Assembly: GCF_001953985.1 (NCBI RefSeq)
Contig: NZ_MBEI01000058.1
Coordinates: forward strand, 341,408-405,407
DNA: 64,000 bases
Reading direction: 5' to 3'
Source of the DNA: Mycobacterium colombiense
GTDB lineage: Bacteria > Actinomycetota > Actinomycetes > Mycobacteriales > Mycobacteriaceae
The translations under genes were made by a program, and so were the position numbers. The notes beneath the pieces are model-generated. The model saw only the letters and a list, made by a program, of their open reading frames with translations, was not told the DNA's origin and made no database searches. Below are positions 16,996 to 24,832 of this stretch, piece after piece (position 1 is the stretch's first letter; each line of letters begins with the position of its first letter).

Positions 16996-17781
16996 GTGTC
17001 GCCATTTCAGATGTTTCTCATTTGCCTGGCCGGGCTGGGTGCCGGCGCGATCAACGCGCTGGTCGGGTCCGGCACCCTGATCACCTTTCCGACCCTGGTG
17101 GCGCTCGGCTACCCGCCGGTGACGGCCACCATGTCGAACGCGACGGGCCTGGTCGCCGGCAGCGTGTCGGGCACCTGGGGCTATCGCGCCGAGCTGGGCG
17201 GCCAGTGGGATCGGTTGCGGTGGCAGCTACCGGCGTCGCTGGCCGGCGCGGTGGTGGGCGCCTATCTGCTGTTGCACCTGCCCGAAAAGGTGTTCGCCGA
17301 GATCGTGCCGGTGCTGCTGGTGCTGGCGCTGGTGCTGGTGGTGATCGGGCCGCGGATCCAGGCGTGGACGGCCCGCCGCGCCGCGGACGCGGGACGCTCA
17401 CCCGAGCACGTCAGCCAGCGCCGGATGGCCGCGCTGGTGTTCGGCACCTTCGCCGTCGGCGTCTACGGCGGTTATTTCACCGCGGCACAAGGCATCCTGC
17501 TGGTCGGCCTGATGGGTGCCCTGTTGCCGGAGTCGGTACAGCGGATGAACGCGGCCAAGAACCTGCTGGCCCTGGTGGTGAATGTGGTTGCCGCCGTTGC
17601 CTATACGTCCGTGGCGTTCGACCGGATCAGCTGGCCGGCCGCCGGCCTGATCGCGGCCGGCTCACTGGTCGGCGGGCTCCTCGGGGCGCGTTACGGGCGC
17701 CGGCTGTCGGGCAGCGCGCTGCGCGCGATCATCGTGGTTGTGGGTTTGATCGGCCTGTATCGCCTGCTCGCGGTGGCCTGA
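16996..17781 (+). CDS. TauE/SafE (TSUP) family membrane permease
   Basis: A 261-residue protein with about eight transmembrane segments in two homologous halves, each opening with the family motif: GAINALVGSGTLITFPTLV at the N-terminus and YGGYFTAAQGILL in the second half. These permeases export or import sulfur-containing or other small organic anions. The GTG start at 16996 is inferred from hydrophobicity. It is preceded by the catalase-like gene and convergent with the YbdK-type ligase. Confidence 0.9.
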   Translation: MSPFQMFLICLAGLGAGAINALVGSGTLITFPTLVALGYPPVTATMSNATGLVAGSVSGTWGYRAELGGQWDRLRWQLPASLAGAVVGAYLLLHLPEKVFAEIVPVLLVLALVLVVIGPRIQAWTARRAADAGRSPEHVSQRRMAALVFGTFAVGVYGGYFTAAQGILLVGLMGALLPESVQRMNAAKNLLALVVNVVAAVAYTSVAFDRISWPAAGLIAAGSLVGGLLGARYGRRLSGSALRAIIVVVGLIGLYRLLAVA

Positions 17782-17826
17782 CGAGAGACCAGGTACGGCA
17801 ACGGTTTTGACCGCGTCGGGCTTACC

Positions 17827-18912
17827 TCAACTCAGCGTGGCCGCGGCGGCTTCGGTGATGACATCCATCGCCTCACCGCGTTTGCGCCACGCCCGCAGGT
17901 GACGCATCGCCCCGTTGCCGTCAGCTATGACTCGGTCGAGTTCGTGGCAAACGCGGTCGTATTCGCCTAGCGACTCCAGCGCGGGACGCACCCGCTGCAC
18001 CAGGGCTCCCAGTTGCTCACCCGCTGGCACCGCACCGCGGCCGTGGATCAAATCCAGTGTGCGGCCGGATATCCCGTCGTGTGCGGCCTTCCAGTACGCC
18101 GCGCGCAGCGCACCGGGCGGTAGCCGCCTCGCGTCATCGGGCGAGTCGAGCGCGGTCATCACCGCCGCCCGGATCAGGGTGGCGAGCAGGACGGTCTCGG
18201 CGACGGTGGCCGGCACGTCGGCCACCCGGACCTCGACCGTCGGGAAGTCCGCGGACGGGCGTACGTCCCAATAGATCATTTTTTTGTCCAGGATCACCCC
18301 GGTGTCGACCAACCGGCGCACCGCGTCGTCGTACTCGTCGGGTGAGGCGAAGAACGGCGGCGCTCCGGCCGCGGGCCACCGCCGCCACAGCACGCTGCGC
18401 CAGCTCGCGTGGCCGCTGTCCGCGTTGCGGTAGACCCGCGAATTCGCCGACAGCGCAAGCAAAGACGGCAGCCACGGCCGCAGCCAATTGCTGACATGGA
18501 TGGCCGCGACGCGATCGGGCACCTGCACGTGCACGTGGCAACCGCAGATGCCTTGTTCGTGGGCGATCATCCCGAACTCTTCGCCGATCCTGCGGTAGCG
18601 CGGGGTGTCGGTGACGGGAAACTCGTGCGGTGTGGTCGGCGGAAGCCCGCAGGCCAGCAGCTGGACGCCGGCGGCCTCGGCGGCCTGCGCCGCGGTGCGC
18701 CGCAGCCGGCTCAGCTCCTCGCCAAGCTCGCCGCTGGTCGAAGCCACCTGCGAGGTGGTTTCCACCTGACAACTGCTCAATTCGAGCTGAAGCGCGACGC
18801 CGCGCCGCTCGGCTTCCGCGGCCACCGCCGCGTTGTGCGGGGCGGGCGCGCCGGTCTTCGGATCGATGAGGAGGAATTCTTCCTCGGCACCAAAGGTGGG
18901 ATGGTCGCCCAT
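17827..18912 (-). CDS. Carboxylate-amine ligase, YbdK / glutamate-cysteine ligase family
   Basis: A 361-residue ATP-dependent ligase of the GCS2 family. It opens with FGAEEEFLLIDPKTG (glutamates for metal-nucleotide binding). GICGCHVHVQVPDR near residue 130 and DVRPSADFPTVEVRV near residue 230 are core motifs. It corresponds, from memory, to Rv0433 in M. tuberculosis. YbdK proteins have weak glutamate-cysteine ligase activity; the physiological substrate is unclear. The ATG at 18912 is preferred because the upstream frame overlaps the STAS gene. It probably shares a transcript with that gene. Confidence 0.9.
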   Translation of the reverse strand: MGDHPTFGAEEEFLLIDPKTGAPAPHNAAVAAEAERRGVALQLELSSCQVETTSQVASTSGELGEELSRLRRTAAQAAEAAGVQLLACGLPPTTPHEFPVTDTPRYRRIGEEFGMIAHEQGICGCHVHVQVPDRVAAIHVSNWLRPWLPSLLALSANSRVYRNADSGHASWRSVLWRRWPAAGAPPFFASPDEYDDAVRRLVDTGVILDKKMIYWDVRPSADFPTVEVRVADVPATVAETVLLATLIRAAVMTALDSPDDARRLPPGALRAAYWKAAHDGISGRTLDLIHGRGAVPAGEQLGALVQRVRPALESLGEYDRVCHELDRVIADGNGAMRHLRAWRKRGEAMDVITEAAAATLS

Positions 18913-18934
18913 GAGCCGATTACGGCCCGGGGAT

Positions 18935-19372
18935 CTACCAGCGAGCGGCCGCGGACAGCGCGGAGTCGACGGTGGGGTAGATCGGCAACACACCCCCGAG
19001 ACCGCACGCGTCGACAATGCGCTCGACGATCGGCTCGCAGCTCACCAGGCGCAGGTCGATGTCGCGTTCGCGGCAGCCCTTGGCCTCGTCGGCCAGCACC
19101 TCGAAGGCGCAGCAGCCCATGAAGTCGAGTCCGGTGACGTCGACGACGAAGAAGCCGGGCGCGGTGACACCGCTGGCCGCCTCGCGCACCAGGTGGCGCC
19201 AGGTGTCCTCGTTGCAGGCGTCGACCTCGCCCCCGGCGTAGATCACCACCGACGCGCCGCTGCGATCCGCGGTCGCCCGCAGTGTGGAGTTGGGATCGCC
19301 GAGTTCGTAGACGAGCTTGGTGCTCAGCGTCAAATGACTCGTGGGCATCGCTTCAACAATGGCGAAATTCAT
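18935..19372 (-). CDS. STAS-domain anti-sigma factor antagonist
   Basis: A 145-residue protein with a single STAS domain: LRATADRSGASVVIYAGGEVD at the start and the FFVVDVTGLDFMGCCAFEVL segment, in which the DFMGC position corresponds to the phosphorylatable Ser of classical antagonists. Here the neighbour residues are Met-Gly-Cys-Cys, so regulation may be by cysteine redox rather than phosphorylation, as proposed for some mycobacterial Rsf proteins. The ATG at 19372 follows AGGGGG. It ends 22 bases before the YbdK-type gene. Confidence 0.85.
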   Translation of the reverse strand: MNFAIVEAMPTSHLTLSTKLVYELGDPNSTLRATADRSGASVVIYAGGEVDACNEDTWRHLVREAASGVTAPGFFVVDVTGLDFMGCCAFEVLADEAKGCRERDIDLRLVSCEPIVERIVDACGLGGVLPIYPTVDSALSAAARW

Positions 19373-19428
19373 GGTGGACCCCCTGATCGACAAGCGCCCT
19401 GCGGCGCCCCGATGGATGCCCGTCCTAA

Positions 19429-19497
19429 TGTCTGAAGACAGACTGTTTGTTCGCTTATGCGAATCTCATTTCTATAACGAGACAGGGCGGTCTGTCT
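19429..19497. promoter_or_regulatory. Operator region with AGACA/TGTCT half-sites
   Basis: Two inverted repeats share the same half-site: TGTCT-GA-AGACA at 19429-19440 and AGACAG-N6-CTGTCT at 19480-19497. Between them lies a third symmetric element, TTCGC-TTAT-GCGAA (19450-19463). The region is the divergent gap between the STAS gene and the TetR gene, making it a likely TetR autoregulatory site. Confidence 0.6.
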
Positions 19498-19531
19498 ACC
19501 GGTGGGGGCCTAAGAGTACGTTAAGTCCTGT

Positions 19532-20149
19532 ATGACAACTCCGGATGTCGGAGCACCCACCGCGTCGCCTCGTGAACGCGTACTGACCGCCGCATATGAC
19601 CTGTTCAGCCGGCGTGGTATCCGCGCGGTGGGCACCGACGAGGTGATCGCGCGGGCCGGTGTCGCCAGGGCGACGCTGTACCGCCATTTCGCGACCAAGA
19701 ACGACCTGGTGCTGGCCGTGCTGGAGCGCCGCGAGGAGCTCTGGACCCGCGGTTTGATCGAGGAGCAGTCGCGCCAGCGCGGCAACACCCCCGAGGAACA
19801 GTTGCTGGCGATCTTCGACGTCATGCATGACTGGTTCCGGCTCAGCGACCGCTACGAGGGTTGCTCGTTCATCAATGTGCTGCTCGAGGTGGGACCCGAT
19901 CACCCGGCCGGTCGGGCCTGCATCACCCACATCGACCGCGTCCGCGACATCGTGCGGGGCCGTGCCGTTGCAGCCGCCTTGACCGACGTCGAGGAATTCG
20001 CCTCGTCCTGGCACATTTTGATGAAGGGCGCGATCATCCTGGCCGCCGTCGGGGACCTGGACGCCGCCCTGCGCGCCCGCAAGATGGCCCGCACTTTGAT
20101 CGACGAACACCGGCCGCGGTTGGTGGCGGACGCCGGCGAGGCCGTTTAG
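19532..20149 (+). CDS. TetR-family transcriptional regulator
   Basis: A 205-residue repressor-type protein. The DNA-binding domain spans residues about 12-60 with GTDEVIARAGVARATLYRHF as helix-turn-helix. A typical TetR C-terminal helical ligand domain follows, including a conserved CSFINVLLEV-like segment seen in the YsiA/LmrA-type subgroup. It is divergent from the STAS gene and its stop overlaps the convergent dedA stop by 4 bases. The palindromes upstream suggest autorepression, possibly also of the STAS-YbdK transcript. Confidence 0.9.
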   Translation: MTTPDVGAPTASPRERVLTAAYDLFSRRGIRAVGTDEVIARAGVARATLYRHFATKNDLVLAVLERREELWTRGLIEEQSRQRGNTPEEQLLAIFDVMHDWFRLSDRYEGCSFINVLLEVGPDHPAGRACITHIDRVRDIVRGRAVAAALTDVEEFASSWHILMKGAIILAAVGDLDAALRARKMARTLIDEHRPRLVADAGEAV

Positions 20150-20814
20150 TCAGACGGTGTCGACGCGCCTGCGCCGGCCTTGCGGTAATGCTCGGCCTCC
20201 AATTCCGCGATCATCCGGGATGTGCGTTCCCGCAACAGGATTGCGGCGGTAAGCCCGGCCACGACGGCGATCACCAGGCCGATCCAGGAGAATCGTTCCA
20301 ACCAGCGCTCGGCGGCGATTCCGGCGAAGTACACCAACGCGGTCGTGCCGCCCGCCCAGCAGATGGCGCCCGAGACGTTGGCCGCCAGGAACCGCGGGTA
20401 GTGCATCTTCAGCGCCCCCGCGAGCGGGCCGGCCAAAATCCGTAGCAGCGCGATGAAGCGGCCGAGGAAGACGGCGCGAACACCCCAGCGGTTGAACAAC
20501 TTTTCGGCGAGCGCGATGTGGCCGGGCCCGAAATGTTTCGGGAACCGCCGCCCGAGCCGGTCGAAAAGCGGCATGCCGAACCGTCGGCCGATCGCGTAGC
20601 CGATCGAATCGCCGATCACCGCGCCGAGCACGGCGGCGACGCCGACCCCGACCGGATTGACGGCCAGCTCATGGTGCGACGACATCAGCGCCGCCGTGAC
20701 CAGCACGATCTCACCCGGCAGGGGAATCCCCAGGCTCTCGATGCCGACCACACCTCCAACCACCAGGTAGACCGCGAGCGGCGGAATCGAGTGCAGCAAG
20801 GGCTCCAGATTCAT
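20146..20814 (-). CDS. DedA-family membrane protein
   Basis: A 222-residue integral membrane protein of the DedA (VTT/SNARE-associated) family. Family motifs are visible: ESLGIPLPGEIVL near residue 25, GDSIGYAIGRRFG near residue 68, and FLGRFIALLRILAGPLAG near residue 116. DedA proteins act as lipid-carrier or phospholipid translocases and influence membrane potential. The C-terminal tail is cytoplasmic and charged. It lies downstream of, and in the same direction as, the SGNH hydrolase. Confidence 0.9.
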   Translation of the reverse strand: MNLEPLLHSIPPLAVYLVVGGVVGIESLGIPLPGEIVLVTAALMSSHHELAVNPVGVGVAAVLGAVIGDSIGYAIGRRFGMPLFDRLGRRFPKHFGPGHIALAEKLFNRWGVRAVFLGRFIALLRILAGPLAGALKMHYPRFLAANVSGAICWAGGTTALVYFAGIAAERWLERFSWIGLVIAVVAGLTAAILLRERTSRMIAELEAEHYRKAGAGASTPSD

Positions 20815-20850
20815 GCGTCAAGGATGCCTGACCGGCCGCGGGTACGTGGC

Positions 20851-21660
20851 TTAAGGTGTCCGCTTGAATTCGCTCGGGGCGTCCAGCCCCTCCAGCCGCG
20901 GGCGCTTGGGTTCGCGCCCGTCGTACGACGACAGGCCGCGCAGCCGCCGCCAGATCCACGGGAAGAAGCTTTCCTGCGTCCAGCGCAACTGCTCGAATGT
21001 GCCCGCCGCGAAGGAACGCTGCGTGGGGTTGAGGCCGCCGAGCGCCCAATCATGGTTGCTGTCAGGCAAATTGAGTGCCTCGGCGGCCGCGGCGGCGAAC
21101 AGCACGTGGCCCTTGGTGGACGCGTGCACCCGATCGATGGCCCAGGTGTCCAACTCGCGCATCGACGGTGCGTTGTACAGGTCGACGAGCCGGAACCCGT
21201 AGCGATGGGCGGCCGCGCTGATGGCCCCGTTGATCCGGGCGAGCCGCCCCGCCACCAGCCGGCCCAGCGGCAGGAACTGGGCGACGTTCGGGAAGGTCGT
21301 CGTCACCACCGTCGCGCCCGAATCGGCCAGCGCGGCGTAGATGTGCTCGAGGTCGGCCAGGGCGGGCGCAAACGATCGCCCGGGCTGGATGACGTCGTTC
21401 ATGCCGGCGCAGACGGTGATCAGGTCGGGCCGCATCGCCAGCGCCTGCGGAAGCTGCTCGGTGAGCACGTGACCGATCCGTTTTCCACGGATCGCGAGGT
21501 TGGCGTACTGCAGGCCGGGATAGAGCGAATCGACCATCACCGCGAGCCTGTCGGCGAATCCGAGCAGGCCGATCGTGTCGTCGCCGTCCCACAGGCCCTC
21601 GGTCTGGCTGTCACCGATGGCGACGTAACGGCGGTATCCAGCGTGAATAGCCCCGCTCAC
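20851..21660 (-). CDS. SGNH/GDSL-type hydrolase (esterase)
   Basis: A 269-residue hydrolase with block I GDSQTEG (catalytic Ser) near residue 15, an oxyanion Gly region, block III AGMNDV near residue 100, and the catalytic Asp-His pair DRVHAS near residue 188. There is no signal peptide with this start, so it is predicted cytoplasmic or peripheral. I chose the GTG at 21660 since the open frame to 21717 would overlap the divergent iclR start. It resembles, from memory, M. tuberculosis Rv0518. The substrate is an ester, perhaps a lipid or acetylated polysaccharide. Confidence 0.82.
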   Translation of the reverse strand: MSGAIHAGYRRYVAIGDSQTEGLWDGDDTIGLLGFADRLAVMVDSLYPGLQYANLAIRGKRIGHVLTEQLPQALAMRPDLITVCAGMNDVIQPGRSFAPALADLEHIYAALADSGATVVTTTFPNVAQFLPLGRLVAGRLARINGAISAAAHRYGFRLVDLYNAPSMRELDTWAIDRVHASTKGHVLFAAAAAEALNLPDSNHDWALGGLNPTQRSFAAGTFEQLRWTQESFFPWIWRRLRGLSSYDGREPKRPRLEGLDAPSEFKRTP

Positions 21661-21710
21661 GATGCCGAGAATAATACGAAGCCGCGCCCATAACTGGTTA
21701 CCGTGGATCC

Positions 21711-22526
21711 ATGCCACACAAGCGTGAGCCCGACGCCGGGGATGCCGAGGCGTCGCCCGTCGCCGATTCGCTTGCGCCGCAGTATCCGATCGAGTCGGTC
21801 GACAACGCGCTCAAGCTGTTGCTGCTGTTGGGTGAGCAGCCGCAGATCCGGCTGAGCGAGGCGACCCGCTATCTGGGCGTGGCGTCGTCGACCGCGCATC
21901 GCTTGCTGGCGATGCTGGCCTACCGCGGATTCGTCCGGCAGGACCCGGTGTCAAAGGCCTATCTGCCCGGTTCCTCGTTGACCGGGGTGGCGTTCGCCAT
22001 CTTCGGCCGCATCGACATCGCGCGAACCGCCGCGCCCGTCATGCGCAGCCTCAGCGAACAACTGCGCGAGACGGTGCACGTCGGCATGCTCGACGGACCC
22101 AGCGTCCGCTTCGTCGCCGCCGTGGAGGGGCCCGCGGCGGTGCGGGTGGCGTCGCGGCTGGGCCGGGCCATGCCGGCCCACTGCACCTCGACGGGCAAGG
22201 TCATGCTGGCCCAGTTGCCGCAGCCGGAACTGCGCGCGCTGCTGCCGCGCGAGCAGCTGAAGCGCATCACCTCGCATTCGATCGGCAGCCGTACCGAGTT
22301 GGAAGTTGAGCTCGCCGGCATCCGCGAGCGCGGCTACGCCACCAACCGGGAAGAGAGTGAGGAAGGTGTCGCGTCGGTCGCCGTGCCGATCCCGACCCGC
22401 GCGCCCGGGCTGCGGCTCGCGCTCAACGCCGCCGCGCCGCAAGACCGGCTGACGGCCTCCCGGTATCCGACCGTGGCCGCCGCACTTGTGGCCGCCGCCA
22501 AGGAGATTGGCGATCAGCTCTCGTAA
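21711..22526 (+). CDS. IclR-family transcriptional regulator
   Basis: A 271-residue protein with an N-terminal winged helix (ESVDNALKLLLLLGE then LSEATRYLGVASSTAHRLLAML, residues 25-65) and the C-terminal IclR effector domain. IclR proteins with this layout commonly control aromatic-acid catabolism (PcaR/PobR/PhtR types). Its 3' end overlaps the 3' end of the dioxygenase operon by 13 bases, and it is the natural candidate regulator of that operon. A small symmetric element TAAC-TG-GTTA lies just upstream (21691-21700). Confidence 0.88.
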   Translation: MPHKREPDAGDAEASPVADSLAPQYPIESVDNALKLLLLLGEQPQIRLSEATRYLGVASSTAHRLLAMLAYRGFVRQDPVSKAYLPGSSLTGVAFAIFGRIDIARTAAPVMRSLSEQLRETVHVGMLDGPSVRFVAAVEGPAAVRVASRLGRAMPAHCTSTGKVMLAQLPQPELRALLPREQLKRITSHSIGSRTELEVELAGIRERGYATNREESEEGVASVAVPIPTRAPGLRLALNAAAPQDRLTASRYPTVAAALVAAAKEIGDQLS

Positions 22527-23242
22527 TCGGCAAGCCGTGCCACCTCGTGGCGCCAGGCCGCCTCGGCGGTGAACGCAGGCCCCAGGTCGGGCAGGTCCTC
22601 CCAGTCCGCGTCGTCGATGTCACGCAGGGTGCCGCCGGCCGCGCGCACCCGCAACGACATGCGGGCCAGGGCGTCGAGGCTGATCGCTTGCAGCACCGCC
22701 TGCGGCACAGTGGCGGCGGCGCTGGTGATTCCGTGCCCGCGGCAGATCACGACCGGACGGCCGCGCATCGCGGCCACCATTTCCTTGCCCAGCCGCGAAT
22801 TCCGGATCAGCACGGCGCGTTCGTAGACGGGCACACCGCCGCGCGCCAGCCAGGCGCCGGGGATGTCATGGGCGCCGTAGATCGGCCGGATCGTGATGCC
22901 CGCCAGATCGGCGGCGACCACGTCCGGGGGATGCAGGTGCGCGACGGCGGCGTGACGGGGGTCGGCCAGCATGGTCTCGACGTGGATCGGCAGTTCGTTG
23001 GGAACGCGATACCCGTCGAGTTCGCCTGGGGCACCGGCGGTGCCGTCGAATCGGATCAGCCGGATGTCGTCGGCCCGGGTGAACGCGACACCGGTGTCGG
23101 CATCGCTTCGGCAGCGCACCAGCAGGCGCTCGTCGTCGACTCGCAGGCTCAGGTGGCCCAGGATGCCGTCGACTAGTCCGCGGGCTGCCGCGACGCGGCA
23201 ACCCTGCGCCACCAGGGCGCGCTGCTGATCCAGATCCGTCAT
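22514..23242 (-). CDS. Class II aldolase/adducin-family protein, candidate aromatic-acid decarboxylase
   Basis: A 242-residue protein of the class II aldolase fold. Metal-binding histidines are visible in AVAHLHPPDVV (H-x-H, near residue 103) and a further histidine in VICRGHGITSA near residue 167. Family members include fuculose aldolase and also the dihydroxyphthalate and dihydroxy-cumate decarboxylases of aromatic pathways. Being the last gene of an operon with a ring-hydroxylating dioxygenase and a dihydrodiol dehydrogenase, a PhtC/CmtD-like decarboxylase role is the best inference. The ATG at 23242 overlaps the preceding stop (ATGA). I have not proved substrate. Confidence 0.82.
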   Translation of the reverse strand: MTDLDQQRALVAQGCRVAAARGLVDGILGHLSLRVDDERLLVRCRSDADTGVAFTRADDIRLIRFDGTAGAPGELDGYRVPNELPIHVETMLADPRHAAVAHLHPPDVVAADLAGITIRPIYGAHDIPGAWLARGGVPVYERAVLIRNSRLGKEMVAAMRGRPVVICRGHGITSAAATVPQAVLQAISLDALARMSLRVRAAGGTLRDIDDADWEDLPDLGPAFTAEAAWRHEVARLADYES

Positions 23243-24033
23243 CGTGGTGCGCCCAACCCGAATCCGCCGTCCGGCCGGACGGTTTCGCCGGTGATCCCGT
23301 GGGACCGCTCGGACGCCAGGAACACGTAACTCCACGCGTGGTCCTCGCCGGTGAGCGCGACATGCAGGGGCGTGCGCGCGGCGACGTCTCGGGCGCGGTC
23401 CGGGCTGTCGTCCAGGCGCGTCTCGTCGAGCCCCAGGCTGGACAGGCCGCGCAGGTCGGTGTTGAGGGTGCCGCCGGGCGCCACGCCGTTGACCCGGATG
23501 TCCGGCGCCAGTTCGTGCGCCAACGCCGAGACCAGACCGCGCACCGCGAATTTCGACGACACGTAGAGCACGCCACCGCGTCCGGGATAGAACGACGACG
23601 CGGACTCGGTCAGCACGATCGAGGGGCCCCGCGCGCGTCGCAGCGCCGGGATCGCGGCCTTCGCCGCCTGCAGATGGCTCAGCACGTTGGTGCGGAACAT
23701 CTCGTCGAACGCATCGGGGAGCGCGTCGGCCTCGATGTCGCCCACGCCCCGGTAGAAGTCGAAGACGCCGACACAGTTGACCAGGGTGTCCAGCCCGCCG
23801 AAGGCGTCCACCGCCGCGGCGACGGCACGGTCGTTGGCCTCATGGGTGGTGGCGTCGCCCTCGACCACCGGCACCTGCGGCAACTGCTGGCGCAACGCGT
23901 CACACTTGCGCGGATCACGTTCCAGCACAGCGACGTTCGCTCCCTCCGCGCCGAACGCGGCCACCACGGCACGGCCGATCCCCGAACCGGCGCCCACGAT
24001 GAGGGCGCGCTTGCCCTCCAGCCAGCCGGTCAC
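23239..24033 (-). CDS. SDR, candidate cis-dihydrodiol dehydrogenase
   Basis: A 264-residue SDR of the HcaB/BphB-like type. It has VGAGSGIGRAVV near residue 13, NCVGVFDFYRG, which contains the dihydrodiol-dehydrogenase-like loop, a catalytic Ser in LTESASSF, and YVSSKFAV as the Y-x3-K site. It should oxidise a cis-dihydrodiol carboxylate to the catechol with NAD+. The GTG at 24033 overlaps the upstream stop, so it is translationally coupled. The longer open frame to 24153 would bury the nucleotide-binding motif far from the N-terminus and was rejected. Confidence 0.88.
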   Translation of the reverse strand: MTGWLEGKRALIVGAGSGIGRAVVAAFGAEGANVAVLERDPRKCDALRQQLPQVPVVEGDATTHEANDRAVAAAVDAFGGLDTLVNCVGVFDFYRGVGDIEADALPDAFDEMFRTNVLSHLQAAKAAIPALRRARGPSIVLTESASSFYPGRGGVLYVSSKFAVRGLVSALAHELAPDIRVNGVAPGGTLNTDLRGLSSLGLDETRLDDSPDRARDVAARTPLHVALTGEDHAWSYVFLASERSHGITGETVRPDGGFGLGAPR

Positions 24034-24296
24034 GGTTGAGCTTCGCTCTCGTCGGGCAGCAGTGGCGCATGGGAATTGCCGACCATGGCGGCCAGCGTAC
24101 GGGGGTTCTGCCAGGTCAACGCCTCGACCTCCAGCGCGTCCAGGGTGATCCACTGCCCGGATCTGGGTGCGCTGATCAGCAGGCGCGATCCGTTGCGGGT
24201 GTCGACCCGGCGCACCACCACCTCGGTGAATTCGTTTGCGACGCTGATCGCTTCGCCGACCGCGCCGTCGAGCAGCCGCTGCAGTTCATCGTTCAC
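24030..24296 (-). CDS. Small conserved protein of the dioxygenase operon, function unknown
   Basis: An 88-residue protein with no transmembrane segment and no cysteine, so it is not a ferredoxin. The sequence runs from a helix (DELQRLLDGAVGEAISVANEF) to beta strands (TEVVVRRVDTRNGSRLLISAP) and ends in an acidic, proline-containing tail. It is coupled on both sides by 4-base overlaps (GTGA-type), lying between the dioxygenase small subunit and the dehydrogenase. That position suggests a direct role in the ring-hydroxylation step, for example as an assembly or dehydrogenase partner. I recall similar short proteins labelled dihydrodiol dehydrogenase in mycobacterial genomes, which its length does not support. 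Confidence 0.75.
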   Translation of the reverse strand: MNDELQRLLDGAVGEAISVANEFTEVVVRRVDTRNGSRLLISAPRSGQWITLDALEVEALTWQNPRTLAAMVGNSHAPLLPDESEAQP

Positions 24297-24832
24297 AGGA
24301 ACACCGCCAGGTTCTGCATCCGTAGCACCGACTCGTCGGCGATGATCATGCGGCGGGCCAGCTTCCAGCGATGATCGCAGCGGCGCAACACATCCCGGCG
24401 CCCGCATGACATCAGCGCGCTGTCGTTGACGTCGCCCCTGCTGCGGAACAGCAGTTCGGCGGATTCGACCACCAGGTGGGCCGTGTCTTCCGGGTCGTCG
24501 GCCTCAAAGGTGCGCACGTTGGTGATGAAATGCCGCAGCCGCGACGGAGGGTCCTCGGCCCACACGTGCTCGGTGCCCATCCGCGCGACCCGCTGGCTCA
24601 ACGAGTATTTGTCCTCGTCGAAATGGTCCATGCCGGGCCCCCTTTCCGGCGAAGTGTCGAAACCGGCGCCGCGCGCGGTCGTGACGCGTACCGGCATGGC
24701 GTAGCGGACGTCGTCGGTCAGCGTGTCCAGCCACGCCTCATACTGCTGGGCGTCGAGCAGGTAGGCCTCGTCCACCAGGAACTGATGTGCCTCCAAGTGA
24801 CGAGGGTCGTTGAACGGCAACGGCTTCCTCAT
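24293..24832 (-). CDS. Aromatic ring-hydroxylating dioxygenase, beta (small) subunit
   Basis: A 179-residue protein of the ring-hydroxylating dioxygenase small-subunit family (cystatin-like fold). Features are HQFLVDEAYLLDAQQYEAWLDTL at the N-terminus and the basic C-terminal WKLARRMIIADESVL motif, both characteristic. It forms the alpha3beta3 terminal oxygenase with the upstream large subunit. ATG at 24832 overlaps the alpha stop (ATGA at 24829-24832). The length equals that of known beta subunits. Confidence 0.93.
   Translation of the reverse strand: MRKPLPFNDPRHLEAHQFLVDEAYLLDAQQYEAWLDTLTDDVRYAMPVRVTTARGAGFDTSPERGPGMDHFDEDKYSLSQRVARMGTEHVWAEDPPSRLRHFITNVRTFEADDPEDTAHLVVESAELLFRSRGDVNDSALMSCGRRDVLRRCDHRWKLARRMIIADESVLRMQNLAVFL

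Noticed and set aside
15230..17005. A 591-codon minus-strand frame over the SDR and catalase-like genes
   Set aside because: High-GC shadow of two motif-bearing plus-strand genes; no domain visible.
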